DNA of 64,000 bases from Dentipellis sp. KUC8613 (GCA_002286715.1 NSJX01000004.1:12253-76252), one strand, 5' to 3'. Positions 29,907 through 42,473 are shown, counted from the stretch's first letter. Numbers and translations: made by a program. The notes: generated by a model not told the origin, from the letters alone.

Positions 29907-32577
29907 ATGCTCGATCCAACGACCCAGTCAAACTATCTTCAGATTGCGACCACGCACGTGGATTTTCAATGGACACTCGACTTTGCTCTCCATGAAATTG
30001 TTGGCTCTGCATCACATACATTGCTGGTCAAAGAAGATGGTGTCAAGCAAGTCATGTACGCCAGTTTCGATTTCGACGCGTCTCAAACACTCAGCTGTCG
30101 TCAGATTTGACACTGCTGATCTTTCGGTGGAGAAAGTGATAGTGGACGGGAATACTACGTCGGTGCGTCGGCATAAATACCGCGTTTGAACGGCATACAA
30201 ATCCTTTGGTGCGATATGTGCAGTTTGTCATTGGAGACAAACATCCGGTGATGGGATCTTCCTTGGCAATCCCTTTCTCTCAAGCTGCGAAGTCTGGTTC
30301 ACAGGTCGTGGTCAAGATCTACTACAAGACGTCGAAGGAATCCACTGCACTCCAGTGGCTAGCGAAGGAGTACTTACATCATGTTTGATATGTCCTCTGT
30401 CTCTTCGCTGATCCTCAGCTTAGACAAACACAAGGCGGACAGTACCCCTACTTGTTCAGCCAGTGTCAGCCCATCTATGCCAGGGCTGTAGCCCCTTTGC
30501 AAGGTGTGTCTCCTTATCAACACACATGAGTATCACTCACTTTCTGATCCCAGACACTCCATCTGTGAAGATCGTACGTCCTTTGTTGGCCTTACTTCGA
30601 GTTAACACGTCGATCTGAAGAGTATGCCAGACATACTCGGCTCAAGTAACTTCTGTGCTACCGGTGCTACTCTCCGCAGTTCGCATTTCGCCGCCTTCAG
30701 ACGGGCCCGCCCATGACGGAAAAGTGGTTGGAGAGGACTTGGTGACTTATACTTATAATCAGGTTTGCCCCTCTTGCACGGTTATTCATAGTTCAACCGA
30801 GTTGAATAACATACCTGTCATCATAGCTCGTTCCCATTCCATCATACTTGGTCGCTATTGCCAGTGGGAATCTCAGCTACCGTCCATTCGCCACCATCGA
30901 AGGCAAAACATGGAAGAGTGGTGTCTGGGCGGAGCCTGAGCTAATTGAAGCTTCGTTCTGGGAATTCAGCGAAGATACTGCAAGGTAGAATTTTACGGGT
31001 TCTGGGAATACATAGACTGAAGGTTTCCGAAGGTTTCTGGCCAAAGAGGAAGAAATAGTCGGTCCGTACCGTTTTGGTGTGTATGACCTCCTCGTCCTTC
31101 CGCCTTCCTTCCCCTATGGTGGAATGGTGAGTATTTCTCACAAAATGTCTCATTATTAAACAGTCGTTCAACGCTCTCTTGAAGGAAAACGCCTGCATAT
31201 CGTTCTTAACTCCGAGTCAGCATCTTTCTCCCATCTCATTTCAGTGCAAGCTGATCACATGGGACAGCGCTACTAGCCGGAGACCGCAGTCTGGTTGATG
31301 TTGTGGTACATGAACTGACCCATTCTTGGTTTGGTAATGGCGTAACGTGAGTTTGCTTCCAGTTAACGTCACGGACCGTGTTTAATGCTATTGCAAGCCA
31401 TGCCGATGCCACCCATTTCTGGCTGAACGAGGGTTGGACAACATATATCGAACGCCTTCTTCAGCAGTTCCTCCATTCTCCCGCAGAGCGTGGATTCTCC
31501 TTCCTCGTTGGCTCTAAGTCGTTGCATGACGCGTTGCGCCTTTATAATGATAAACCAAAGTATCAGAGACTTGTCATCGACTTTGAGCCCGGCGAGGACC
31601 CAGACGACGCCTACAGCACTGTCCCTTACGAGAAAGGCGCCAATTTTCTTTTATACATCGGTGAGGAATGAACAAAATGCGATTACGATAGGTACACTCA
31701 CAATCCGATGTAGAACGGAAACTGGGCGGTCTTGATGTTTTCCTACCCTACGTAAAGGATTACGTGGACACATTCATCGGCAAGAGCATCACAACCGACC
31801 AATGGAAGTCTCATCTATTCTCTTACTTCGAAGCGCACGGGGGACAGGAAAAGATTAATTGCCTCAACGAGATCGATTGGAATGTAGGCAAATATATCCT
31901 CGAATAGGAGCTGACTATTGACTTGGCTGTAGGCATGGCTGTTTGGTGAAGGTGAAAGATTGCCAGTCGAGATCGAATACGACATGAGCCTAGCTCAACC
32001 CCCTTACGACCTGGCCGCAAGTTGGAATGCTGCACGTTCGGTATCGGATGTAAAACAATTAAATTTCGTCGAGACCGACGTGAATGAATTCAGCTCAAAT
32101 CAAAAAGGTAGCGAAGTCTCATATGCTCTATTTATTTATCTAATTCATCTTTACATTGCATCTCACAGTGGTTTTCCTGGAACGGTTGTCCTCTTATGAA
32201 CCGCTTCCGTCTTCCCATATAGCTCACCTGGGATCACTCTACCACCTGTCGACATCAGCCAACGCTGAGATTCGTATGCGCTTTTACGACATCGCGCTGC
32301 AGGATTCGCAGTCCCTTGCTGCCAAATCATTTGCAGAGGACGCTATGAAATGGGTGGTTGGTGAGGATGGTACTGGTGTACTCAAAGGTCGCATGAAGTT
32401 CTGCAGAACTGTCTTCCGTGCCGTCGACAAAGTTGATCATACACTGGCAAGGAGGTACTTTGCAAAGTCAAGAGATGCATTCCATCCCATTGCAAGGAAA
32501 TTGATTGATAAGGTAATTATCCATCGTCTTTACCCAGCACTTAGCTTACGGAAATCTAGGATCTTGCTCCTGCATGA
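29907..32577 (+). CDS. LAP2: M1 zinc aminopeptidase / leukotriene A4 hydrolase family
   Basis: A gene of about 12 exons; all introns I checked keep the frame. The start MLDPTTQSNYLQIATTHVDF is the diagnostic N-terminus of the LTA4 hydrolase subfamily. Downstream are the substrate-groove motif YGGMENACISF (split by an intron near 31130-31190), the zinc site HELTHSWFGN (HExxH codons 31309-31323) and the third ligand Glu in NEGWTTY (codon 31429-31431). The C-terminal helical HEAT-like domain (about 31930-32577) ends ARKLIDKDLAPA across a last intron. The enzyme removes N-terminal residues from peptides, usually in cytosol and nucleus; yeast Lap2 also has epoxide hydrolase activity. It is the first gene of the gene-dense half. 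A few 5' exon junctions (30090-30230) are approximate. Confidence 0.92.
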
Positions 32578-32732
32578 AAAATGTATGGCAACTCAGCATA
32601 CCGTACAGTGTATTTTGCGTTATTTAAATCGGGTAGCATCCATGAGTTTATCCGATGCAAGTTGTGGGTCAATGGTATGAGGCTTTCGTGAAAACATGCG
32701 GCGACGATCTATCCAGAGCAGTAACGATACTT

Positions 32733-34166
32733 CTACTTAAAGCCACCCCATATGTCCCCGAACACATCGTCTTTCTTCTGTGCAATATTGGACGATGCCA
32801 CAGAACCAAATAAATCACCGCCCGCTGAACCGGTAGTGTTTGCCGTGCTACCCCAAATATCGTTTGTGTTGAACATGGCCTGCTGAGAAGAAGCCGGCTG
32901 CGCTGCTGGTGCAGAAGCACCCCAGACATTACTTTGTCCGGACGTAGTTGCGGCGGGTGCCTGAGCGTTCCAGCCAAAACCGACGCCCCATGCACCACCC
33001 AATTGCTGTTGTGGGACAGGAGCTGCCGGAGACTGGTGCTGTGTAGAACTATTTGAAGGCTGCGCCCAAGGAGATTGTTGCACAGCCGCAGTGGGGGGTA
33101 ATCCGCCAAATGCTGCTTGTGACTGCTGCGAAGGTGTGGCAAACAACGATAAAATATCCTGTTTCACATCCTTTTTCGGCATCTCCGCGGTCGCATTATG
33201 GATTGATCCAGATGGTGTTGGGGCATGAAAGTCAAGAGAGAAAAGATCGTTCTCGGACGCCTTGACCTGGAGGACAGGCGTAGGCTGCTGCACAGGTTGA
33301 GAAGCCGCAGCCGGGGACGGGACTGACTGAGCAGCACTCTGGCCACGGATGTGTTGTGCAGATAGGAGTTGATGCGGTTGGGGTTGACGTGCCGTAACGT
33401 GAGTTCGTGTGGCAGGTGAAGCCGGGCGGGGAGCGGAAAGACTACTAGTGAGCGCATGCGTTGATCGCGTAGTTGAATGCTGAGCGATAGGGGCCGGGGG
33501 AGCCTCAGCAGGGGTTTCGGTAGGTGTGTCGTCTTCCAAGACCGAAGGATCCGATGGGGGAGGACCATCTCTGGCCCAACGACGTGACTCGTACTTCGAA
33601 CGAATGAATGATTCTATCTTGCTGTTAGATTCCAGAGCGGAAGAATGGGGATCAGAAACGTGGTTCGTGCAAATTTGGTCGATAAACTTACTGGTCAGGG
33701 GGGATATGGCCTGGCTTCAGGTGCGCCTCCCAATAAAGATTGGCACGGCGATTACCCCATTTGAGAATCGACTGGAGAAGCATGAGTTAAGAGTCGAATA
33801 CGCAGAACGAGCGACTCGCCTCCATCTGTTCTGGAGTCCAGGTATCAAGGTCGATGGATTTGACTTTGCTGATATGCGTTCCCATGCTACGATGTATGCC
33901 GGAACAGCGTATGCACAAGAAGGCCCCGCTGAAGTATAGTGATTCATGACGAGTGATTCCAACGATTCAGAAGAATACGCACATGTTCCATGTCGCCCAG
34001 CGAGGGTCTGTGGGCCGTGTGTCAACGTACAATCACTGGTTATGCTTGAGCAATTACACTTACCATTGTGCTTACAATCTGCGCAGACTCTATTCTCTGG
34101 CCTTTTCACCAACTCTCGGAGAATACGCGTATGCTTCTCTGTGGTAGCCTTGTCTTGCCTAGACAT
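32733..34166 (-). CDS. ArfGAP-domain protein (SMAP/Age2-like)
   Basis: The start [16 protein letters not shown] leads into an ArfGAP domain in which the spliced exons give an exact C-x2-C-x16-C-x2-C zinc finger (CADC ... CIRC), followed by [15 protein letters not shown] and [19 protein letters not shown]. Matching the 16-residue spacing supports the intron models. The intron 33772-33819 has a GC donor with an AG acceptor; no GT donor there keeps the frame. After [19 protein letters not shown] the rest (to 32733) is low-complexity Pro/Gln/Ala/Ser with DLFSLDF, and a C-terminal [15 protein letters not shown] end. The family stimulates GTP hydrolysis on Arf1 during vesicle formation at Golgi and endosomes. 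It is divergent from GET2 (210 bp apart). Confidence 0.88.
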
Positions 34167-34376
34167 CTTGCGCAAAAAGTGCAATGCGGTGGGGAAGTGC
34201 AAGGAGCCGGACAACACTGAGTGTGGCTGTAACGAATCACGATACAGGTGTATTAGAATTTCGCTGGCGACACACGCGTCACACGCCGCGCACCTCCTAC
34301 GCAGACCCGCGTATGTAATTGTGCAACCACTTCCATTCAGACTACTTTCTTCACGCATCCGAGTCTCAACCACAAC

Positions 34377-35490
34377 ATGTCTAGTGCAGCAGCAAGGGCC
34401 GAAGCTCGAAGAAAGGCAATCCTCAACAGAGGAACGGATCGTTTGGCGAAGCTTACAACGTCTGCACGGGGTGAAGACGCCTCCGCATTCGTACACGATG
34501 GTAACTTGTCATCATTGGGCGTAACTTGAGTTTTCTCAACTATTGCATCTTGCAGACCCGCCCTTACCCTCTCTACCACCTGTCTTGAAGCGCGAATTGG
34601 AGAACTTGCTCGGCGAAGAATCCCCACTTCCTACCCCTCCAACTTTTACGAGCGCTTCTCCCGCAAATCACATTCCAGGATTTGATGCATTCGGTTTGGG
34701 CGGTTCATCTCCGGATCCTTCAGTATGGTCACAGGAGCAACAACAGCAACTGCTGAATGCACTGCTAGGCAGCGGTCCCGGCCTTGGTCCGCCAAATACA
34801 TCTAGGACTCTGCCAGCAAATGGCAACAATATAGTTCCTGAGGATCCTCTCACAGCCGTCATGTCGTCCATGAGCCTGGGTGGATTTAGTGGCTTACCGA
34901 AAGGTCCAGGCAACTCCACGACGAAGCCTAAATCTCGCCTCCAGAGGCTCCTGCCCCTAGTGCACGTACTAGCAGTCTGGTGTTTGGTGGCGTTCTTTGC
35001 CGTTTGGAAAGAACCAAAGGGATTTGTGTCAAATACCTCTGCCGCAGTCTTGCCGGGAGGCGCTTGGCGAAGATGGGCAGAATTGGGGAAGCAGCAAATA
35101 CAAGATGGCAGATGGTCAGTACAGCCAATGGTACGGTTTATACATATGTGCCCTAGTGTGCGTCACGGCTGACAACTTCCGTAGCCATTTCTCTGGGCAT
35201 TCATATCATTGGAGCTTGCCCTTCACTCTTTCCATATATTTTCCGGATTGGTGAGCTCCGACCTTTGGTTGTATGTCTACTGGTCCTGATAAACGCTGTA
35301 GGACGCAACCCAGCCGCCGCCGCTACTTGCTATGGCATTGCCCCACCTTCCTAAGCCCCTGCCATCTATCATTGTCTATGGCTTGAAATACATGCATATG
35401 GCTGGAATATTACTCGACGATCTTGCGGCAGTCATATTTGTGATGGGTTTCATAGTATCTATCACAGGGTACCTTGTAGGCTGGGCGTAG
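34377..35490 (+). CDS. GET2: GET complex subunit Get2-like
   Basis: The first exon encodes MSSAAARAEARRKAILNRG, the short basic N-terminal helix (the Get3-binding Arg-rich motif of Get2/CAMLG), and ends at a donor near 34500. The second exon (from 34556) is a Ser/Pro/Gly-rich cytosolic linker, then SRLQRLLPLVHVLAVWCLVAF, the first transmembrane helix. Two further exons (from about 35185 and 35302) give PFLWAFISLELALHSFHIF and a final helix ending ITGYLVGWA. An N-terminal basic patch, a disordered linker and three membrane helices is the Get2 layout. In the family, Get1/Get2 form the ER receptor that receives tail-anchored proteins from Get3. Sequence identity in this family is low, so the call rests on architecture. 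Confidence 0.78.
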
Positions 35491-35587
35491 GATCGTTGAG
35501 CTGTTTTATTGTCATAGTAGTGGCAAAGAAGAATGCATTACGAGAGTGACATTATTATCTAGCGCGCAAATATGGAACAAATAGAGG

Positions 35588-36181
35588 CTATGGCAAGACG
35601 GCGGCAGCACCGGTCCTTCCGGAAGCACTGTGATGCTTTGCAATGGAGACAGCACTTTCTGGCATGTTGTCGAGCACTGGAAGACCAGCTGCGTGACGTT
35701 TAGCCTTCCATCGAGACCACGCTTGACCGCCTGCCGCGTCCATAACCTCTTGAAATATACTCGTAGACCATTTTTGGCTGAGATCGAAGATTTTGGCTGA
35801 ACCATTGCCTGCAACAAAAGGCAGTTTAGTCTAGCAGACTATGAGGAATGAACAGGTACGCACGGTATTCCAAGACCAATTCCGGATTCCACGTTTCTAC
35901 TGGTGACTTCGGTCGTTTGTCGACGCGAACCTCTATTCCTTGATTGGCATACTGTATGCGCGGTAATTCCTCTTTTACGAAATGCCTTCACAAAAGTTAA
36001 GCCGCCAGAAAGTCCCATCATCAGGAGAAACGCACCTAGCACCGAAATGGTCATTTCTCGCTGCCAGTGTCAGCTTCAATGCCTTCACGCCGTGCAGAAC
36101 AGGCTTTGGATCCCTATTGAGATTGAGAAGAATCTGAGACAGTCGTGAAGGCCCGAGAATAGCTTTCGTTCTGCGCGGCAT
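35588..36181 (-). CDS. MRP49: Mitochondrial ribosomal protein of the L51/S25/CI-B8 family (Mrp49-like)
   Basis: Three exons (36036-36181, 35864-35985, 35588-35808) give 162 residues. The N-terminal half contains the thioredoxin-fold L51/S25/CI-B8 signature (KALKLTLAARNDHFGARHFVK, then LPRIQYANQGIEVRV), with a phase-2 intron between GAR and HFV. The C-terminus is an Ala/Lys-rich tail ending AAAVLP. The family includes fungal Mrp49 (mL61) of the large mitoribosomal subunit as well as the complex I subunit NDUFA2; the length and tail favour the ribosomal protein. It ends 97 bp from GET2 (convergent) and is divergent from SWC2 by 152 bp. Confidence 0.78.
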
Positions 36182-36333
36182 TTGGACGTGGGTTCTGTTG
36201 GTCGCGGTCTCGAAGTTGAAGCAGGTCAGAATCGGGAAGTGGTTGTTTGGCTTTGTTTGTTAGGACCAGACACCCTTCAGAGCATTAATACTACGTATCG
36301 CCAGAATAGGCTCATACTTTTCATATACACATC

Positions 36334-37822
36334 ATGGACGAAGACGAATCGCTGGTAAGGCGTAGGCCGCGGAGGAGCACCGCAGGAAACAGGTATGAAA
36401 ATTGGTGCGTTGGCTCACAAGCGCTGAACCTGTCTAGGATGCAGGCCGCGTTGGCGGAGTTCGCAGATGTGGAACAGGAGGCTGAGGAAGATAACGACTT
36501 CACAATCGATCAAGGTTTCTCTCGAGTATACTTGAAGTTGTCCTCTGATCTTTGACACACACTCCTTTGTAGATGAAGAGGATGTTTTCGGGTCCGATTT
36601 TGAGAGCACAGATGAAGAAACCACAGAGCAGGCTCCTGACGCTAACGAGAAGACAGTCCAAGATGATGAACGAAAGGTCAAGAAGGTGCGTAATCTCTTT
36701 TCTTCGCAGTTTCGTTGCCAGTAACACTTCCGCAGACTGCTCGTAGCAGGGTAGAGAAGGCTACCGCCGTTGCTCATGCTCGTCAGAAAGTCACTTTCAA
36801 CCCGGAAGCGTTCGAGGATCCAGCAGCGCTGGACAAAGGCGTCATCTCTGAGAAAAGAAAGAGACGTGTATCCCTCGGTTTGGCTATCAATGCTGAAACG
36901 GGCGAAGTCGTGACGAGTGCCAAAAGACAGAGTCGGCGCGCCCACACTGTTCAAAACACCAAGGCAGCATTCATCAGAATGATCGATGCTGAAGAGAAGA
37001 AGGCTTGTGTTTCCCTCTACTGTCATTTGTGGATGTTTCTCTCATTACAAATGCGTACTAGTCCGCCGCACCCAAGAAAACTAAAACTCAAGTCCGTGTC
37101 CTTACCCAAAATGAGTTGATCGCACGGGCCCTTGATATGGAAGACGGGAATATCGTTGAACACAAGCAATATCTGACAGTGGAAGAAGAGAAACGGAAGC
37201 GAGCTCATATCGTCCGCACCGCCTTAGAGGGACCTTTACTGAGGTGGATCAGCAAGCGTGAAACCATCGAAGTTGCGGCATATGTCCCCACTGCTAGCGG
37301 CCCAATGAGAATAGAGCACCCAGGGGTTTCCTCGAATGATCTCGCGGAAGTACCACCAACTCCTTCCCGTGAGTACGACAGAAGTCGCCTGTCGTAAGCA
37401 GTGCCTCATACAGACATCCAACGTAGAGCAATTTCTCACAAAGACGATTGCGGAAACTGTATCGAAGAATTATGTTGTGCACGAAGCATCGCAGACAAAT
37501 GATGCTTCCAAACCGCCATGGAAGGACACGATGGCGGCTATGTTTGGCGACCACGTCAAGTGGGAAGATTTGAAAGTATACGCCAATCGGAATAGACCGC
37601 TATGTGAGCTTGATTTAATTTGTGTTTCCACTTGTCTCAATCCCTTCAGCTCGCCCCGTCCAGATCTGCCCCATAACGGGCCTACCTGCGTCGTATCTTG
37701 ATCCTAGGACCTATGTTCCTTATGCAACCAGCGGTGCATATCAAACACTAACCAATATCCTCAACCACCAGTACGCATGGAGCGCTGACTTAGGATGCTA
37801 TGTCTCCGATGAACTGGAGTAG
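36334..37822 (+). CDS. SWC2: YL1 nuclear protein, Swc2/Vps72 subunit of SWR1 complex
   Basis: The N-terminus carries the YL1 motif SLVRRRPRRSTAGNR...MQAALAEF followed by an acidic stretch FGSDFESTDEE, the H2A.Z-H2B binding region of Vps72/YL1. The middle is basic, with KVTFNPE. The C-terminal exon (from about 37658) encodes the YL1_C domain CPITGLPASYLDPRTYVPY ending QYAWSADLGCYV. At least five short introns interrupt the gene. In the family this subunit delivers H2A.Z to the SWR1 remodeller, which exchanges it for H2A in promoter nucleosomes. The start ATG at 36334 is the first one and gives the canonical N-terminus. Confidence 0.92.
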
Positions 37823-38285
37823 CACTCGGACTCTAAATCCAAGCATATTCCCGGATAACCCTCAAGAGAGCTAGCTAGCTTTGCACGCATGCTTGTACTT
37901 TGTCTTGAGACGCGTCTAGTTTATTCCCACGGGCAGTGCTTGGGCACACCTTTATGTTTTGACACATAAGTCGACCACATCCACCCGGTGCCCCCAAATT
38001 ATGGACTATTTTCGCGTGGCACCTGTACTTCATCCGTGTTTCCATTTTCGATCATACTGGCGACTGGTTCATTCTGCAAATCGTGTACATATATACAGCG
38101 TAAGTCTGTAATACTGTTTCACTTTGAGCCCACCCAAATATGGGCAACGTGCTTCCCGAGTGGGTTACTGGACTCGACTTCCGCGTTTACCACGCTCCGG
38201 CTCGTACGCGCCAGATGTCTCGTCAAAAACCTATCTTTCATTAACTCCTTTTGGTCCTTATAGTCAGCGTCCCGGATCCATTGTT
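37823..38285. other. Intergenic between SWC2 and MSH4
   Basis: About 460 bp. A frame from 38124 is open into MSH4 and could extend its N-terminus (methionine at 38124); otherwise this is 3' UTR plus promoter. Confidence 0.4.
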
Positions 38286-41200
38286 ATGTTTTCACGCCCG
38301 TGGACTGCAGCCTCTCACTCGCGTCCGAGGACCACACAGTCGCGACCTGGCACGGCCCGCCCAATTACGGCCGCGTCGTCTAGACACGAGGGAAGTTATG
38401 TTATCGCTATCATCGAAGGTCGCGGGGTTGCTAGAGAGATCGGAATGGCTGCTCTCGACAAGGACATCGGAAGAGTGGTGCTGATTCAGGTATGACCGCC
38501 AGTCCCCCAGTATTCGCTTACACCTAGTTCACCACCTTCAAGCTCGCGGATTGCCAAACATATGTGAAGAGTCTACATCAGATGCACTTGCACACACCAG
38601 CTCTTGTCCTTGTGCCCGACACCTTCATCTCCGCCACTGACTCGACTACAGGACCAGGCGGCAAGAGGCCCAACACGACTTCTTTGCTGGTTCAGTGTAT
38701 ACAAGATGAGTTCCCCAATGTGCCTGTGGACTCGGTACTCCGCAAGTATTGGAATGATGACGCTGGTATGTTCTGCCTCTCTACTGATGTGATATTTAGC
38801 CGACCTTTTCGTAGGGCTTCAATTCCTAAATCAACTCTGTGTTCAAGACAGTGAGCGCGCTGCAACTCTTGTTGCGGCCTCGAATAAGTACATATATGCG
38901 CTGGAACCTCGTGCCATTTCATCTGATACTTTATCCTTCGAGGTACTATGCCTTATCGGCTGCATCTGCTTTGTTCAAACACGTCGAGGTGAAACTCAAT
39001 ACGCGATTTGCACCTGCATCCCTCCGCATCCGATTCGTCGCTGTTGAGGGCACCATGATGATCGATCCAGAGACTGCACGGAATCTTGAACTGGTAGGCA
39101 ATATGTCGAACCAGAAGTCCCACCATTCTGTCTTTGGGTGAGTTTCACAAACAATTCTGAGGGCCAACACTAACCATACTGGGTCAGCGTGTTGGACCAT
39201 ACTTATACGGCAATGGCAGCCAGGACTTTACGGGCCAACATACTAGCCCCAATTACAGGTGAGGAATTGGACACTCCAGAACACCGAGAGATGATTTATT
39301 CTGGGTTAGTTCAAACCGCGATCAATGCACGACTGGATGTCGTCGAAGGTTTTACCAAGCTCCTCATTCAACATATCAGATAGGCTGAAATATTTTGACA
39401 TCTCCTAGAGCTAGTTCAATCAGAAGAGACGTTCACGGCGATCAAGTCAGGGTTGAAGCCATTGAGCAAACAAGACTTCGACAAACTAATATCATCTGTA
39501 TGGGGTCTCTCTCGGTGATCACGGAGGAGTTCTCATTCTTCGTAGCTGGCAGCTTCTGAGTATCGAGTTGCCAACACCGCCAAGACTGCCTCTAGTCGCG
39601 TAGCAACCATGTTGAATCTGCGATGTATCGTGAGGAGCCTTCCTGCCTTGCAAAAAGCGCTAGCCGGCTGCAAGAGCCAATTAATGCATATCATGTCAGA
39701 CGTACGAATTCATGCTCTCTTTGGCCATCCGTCCATTTAACACGCACGCCCGATTTTCAGATGTTGGCCGACGAGAGATTGGTAAAGATTGAACAGTTGA
39801 TTTCTGACAGTTTGAACGAGGATGCTATTCCCTCTAAGGTTCGTTCTACGTATAGTTGTGATGCGGAGTCAATGCTCATGGGATGGCACAGGGGGGGCTT
39901 GCCGCTGTCAATGCTCGCGTGTATGCGATCAAAGTTTGTAAAATTTTCTTCTGTTTCTCGATAGGCTAACACAGGCAGGCGAACCGCAACCCACTTCTCG
40001 ATGTTGCTCGTGAGACGTACAAAGAAAACATTGGAGATATCATGGCGCTGGATAAAGCCTTGTCAGAGAAACACGGTCTCCCGTTAACGCTGGTATATCA
40101 AGACAACGGGTTTGTATTCGCCCTTAAGAAGAATGACATCGAAGGTGATTTACCCTTCGGATTCGTCAACGTATCGATGCGGAAGGGTCGATGGCTCTTC
40201 AGCAGTATGGAATTGGTGAGTAATTTGAAGACATCAACTATGAACAAATGACAAACACAAGTTTATAGAAAAAGCGCAATGCCCGCATGAAAGACGCCCT
40301 AGATGAGACACTGATCTTAAGCGATGGGTATGTCGTTCCTTAAATACGCGAATCGCCGATTGTTCACTGTTCTTGCTGAAGGACGATACAAGATCTTGTC
40401 TCGGAAATTCTGCAAGACGTAGGTGCTTTGTATAAAGCCTCGGAAACGGTAAGTCATGGTGGATATTATAAGTACTGTCAATTGTTCAATCCATTCTAGG
40501 TCGCCTTGCTGGATATGTTGTGGTCATTTGCACATGTTTCTATCCGTAAGGCGTTTGCATTCTCGGTGGGTTGTCTTTCTTACTTTTCTCTCCTTAGTTC
40601 GTAACTATGGTATGTTCTATGGGAAGCGCATTTCTTTCGAGCTAAAAGGCAAGATGCGTAGTGCGACCGGAATTCACTGGTACTCTCGCCGTGAAGTCAG
40701 GACGCCATCCTGTATTGGACAGCATCCAAACGGCTGGGACTCTCGTCCCAAATGACGTGTACTGTACCGACTCCTCTGCATTTCAGATAATCCAAGGTCC
40801 TAAGTAAGAGTCAATGTCCATATTCTTTTACCCTAATTAACACCTGTGCAGTATGTCAGGTAAAGACTTATTCAAGTTGGAAGGATGGTCTTTACATATA
40901 TGTATACAGGAAAGAGCACCTATCTAAGGCAAATCGGACTTTTGACAGTCATGGCGATGTGTGGATGTTTTGTTCCCGCGCAGTATGCTAGTTTTTGGTG
41001 AGTGCCTCATATCTGGTGCAACTTTCGCGCTCTTATCAAACCTCCAGCATTCACACTGCCCTATTGACTCGTCTTTCAAACGATGACGACATGGAAAAGA
41101 GCCTCAGCACATTTGCAAATGAGATGGCCGCGGCTGCCATGATTTTAGGCCACGCTGATTCTCGGTCTTTGATCCTGATCGATGAATTGGGACGCGGTAC

Positions 41201-42071
41201 ATCCCCAAGGGAAGGCGTAGGAATTTCACATGCCATAGCCGAAGCCCTGATCAAACGGAAGGTACCTATTGTGTATTGCTGATAGCTCTGGCAGGACTGC
41301 TGAACACCTGTGCAGTGTTTTGTGTTCTTCGCAACGTGCGTCGGAGGACTTTTTGTTCCGGATCTCAATTCTTGACAAACAGAAAAAGCCACTTCCATGA
41401 GCTACCCGTCACGTTGTCCCGCAACCCTTCCGTTATTAAGTGCGTACGTGGAGGGCCACAGTTCTTGACAAGGATTTAATCCACACCCTCAGTTTGCATC
41501 TTTCGACACAGGTTGGCGGCACATAACGCTAGTGAGAATTGTGCATTCCCTGACGATACACAGAAAACACGACACTCAAGGTCGAGCTTTGGAATGATAT
41601 TTCAATACAAGAAAGCTTTTCCTCCTCCTGCTCAGCGGCACTCTAATCCTTCTGTCTAGAATTGTTGATGGCGTGCCAGAAGAAACGGGACATTATGGTC
41701 GCGTTCCCTCGATACAATATCGTGGAATTATTGACAACTTTTTGCAGGCCTTGAGCTAGCACGCTTGGCTGACTTTCCAAACGATGTCCTCGCCGAGAGC
41801 AGAATGATCGCAACTCAACTTGCTGACCTAGAAACCTGCCAAAATGGAGAAAGCGAGTCAAACAAAGTAGCCACGAGAAGGAAGGTCCTGCTCAAGGTGA
41901 GCGGAGCTATACTGGTGGATCTGAATTCGTGTTGAAGCAACTCTTTCGTAGTTACGCACTCAACTCGCCCAAACTTTAGAGCACTCAGCGCTCCCGAACG
42001 AGGAGTTTGTCTCTTATATTTCCCGCTTCCATAAGGATACGGTCAGGATGTTGTATGAGAGTATTCAATAA
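38286..42071 (+). CDS. MSH4: MutS homolog Msh4, meiotic crossover factor
   Basis: A gene with many short introns. The N-terminal MutS connector-type segment reads [20 protein letters not shown], then [13 protein letters not shown]. The clamp/lever region runs through 39000-40600. The ATPase part contains [24 protein letters not shown] (Walker A), [23 protein letters not shown], the Walker B/signature [23 protein letters not shown], and THFHELP. Walker A is split by introns around an 8-nt exon (40852-40859). The intron at 41611-41659 starts with GA rather than GT. There is no mismatch-binding domain I, as expected of Msh4, which with Msh5 stabilises Holliday-junction intermediates in meiosis. 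The start at 38286 is preferred; 38124 is possible. Msh4 is favoured over other MutS paralogues by the N-terminal block and [17 protein letters not shown]. Confidence 0.87.
40852..40859 (+). other. MSH4: 8-nt microexon of MSH4
   Basis: TATGTCAG is bounded by acceptor GTGCAG and donor GTAAAG. Joined to the preceding exon ending CCTAA and the following exon starting GAAAGAGC, it restores GPNMSGKST, the Walker A loop. Without it the ATP-binding motif is destroyed and the frame is lost. Confidence 0.88.
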
Positions 42072-42473
42072 GCCGTTTCTATTCGCTTCTTTGCTGCTCG
42101 GGAAGTAGGGATTAGATTGGTAGACAACGGATTGGGCCGCCACTAAACATGCATCATGCATGGAACATATATGCTCACGCTAAGTAGACATAATGGTCGA
42201 GGTCGCATTCCTCTGTTCAAAGCGAGATTATGAATCATACAAGTCAAGAGTTGTGTTTCGGTGAAGAAGCAACATCACATAGAGTACGTCGGCGTCGTAT
42301 GCGTACAAACGTTCAAGAGCATGTCTCTGCCAGTAGTTTGATTGGACTCTGACTCTGAGCCACAAAGTTCATCGAACGCGTTGCTTGCGTATATTTGTTG
42401 TCTTACTCAATCGGGGTGAATCTGAGATGTTCAATTGGCAAGCGTCTGAGCCCACCTACCACATTTTCTACAG

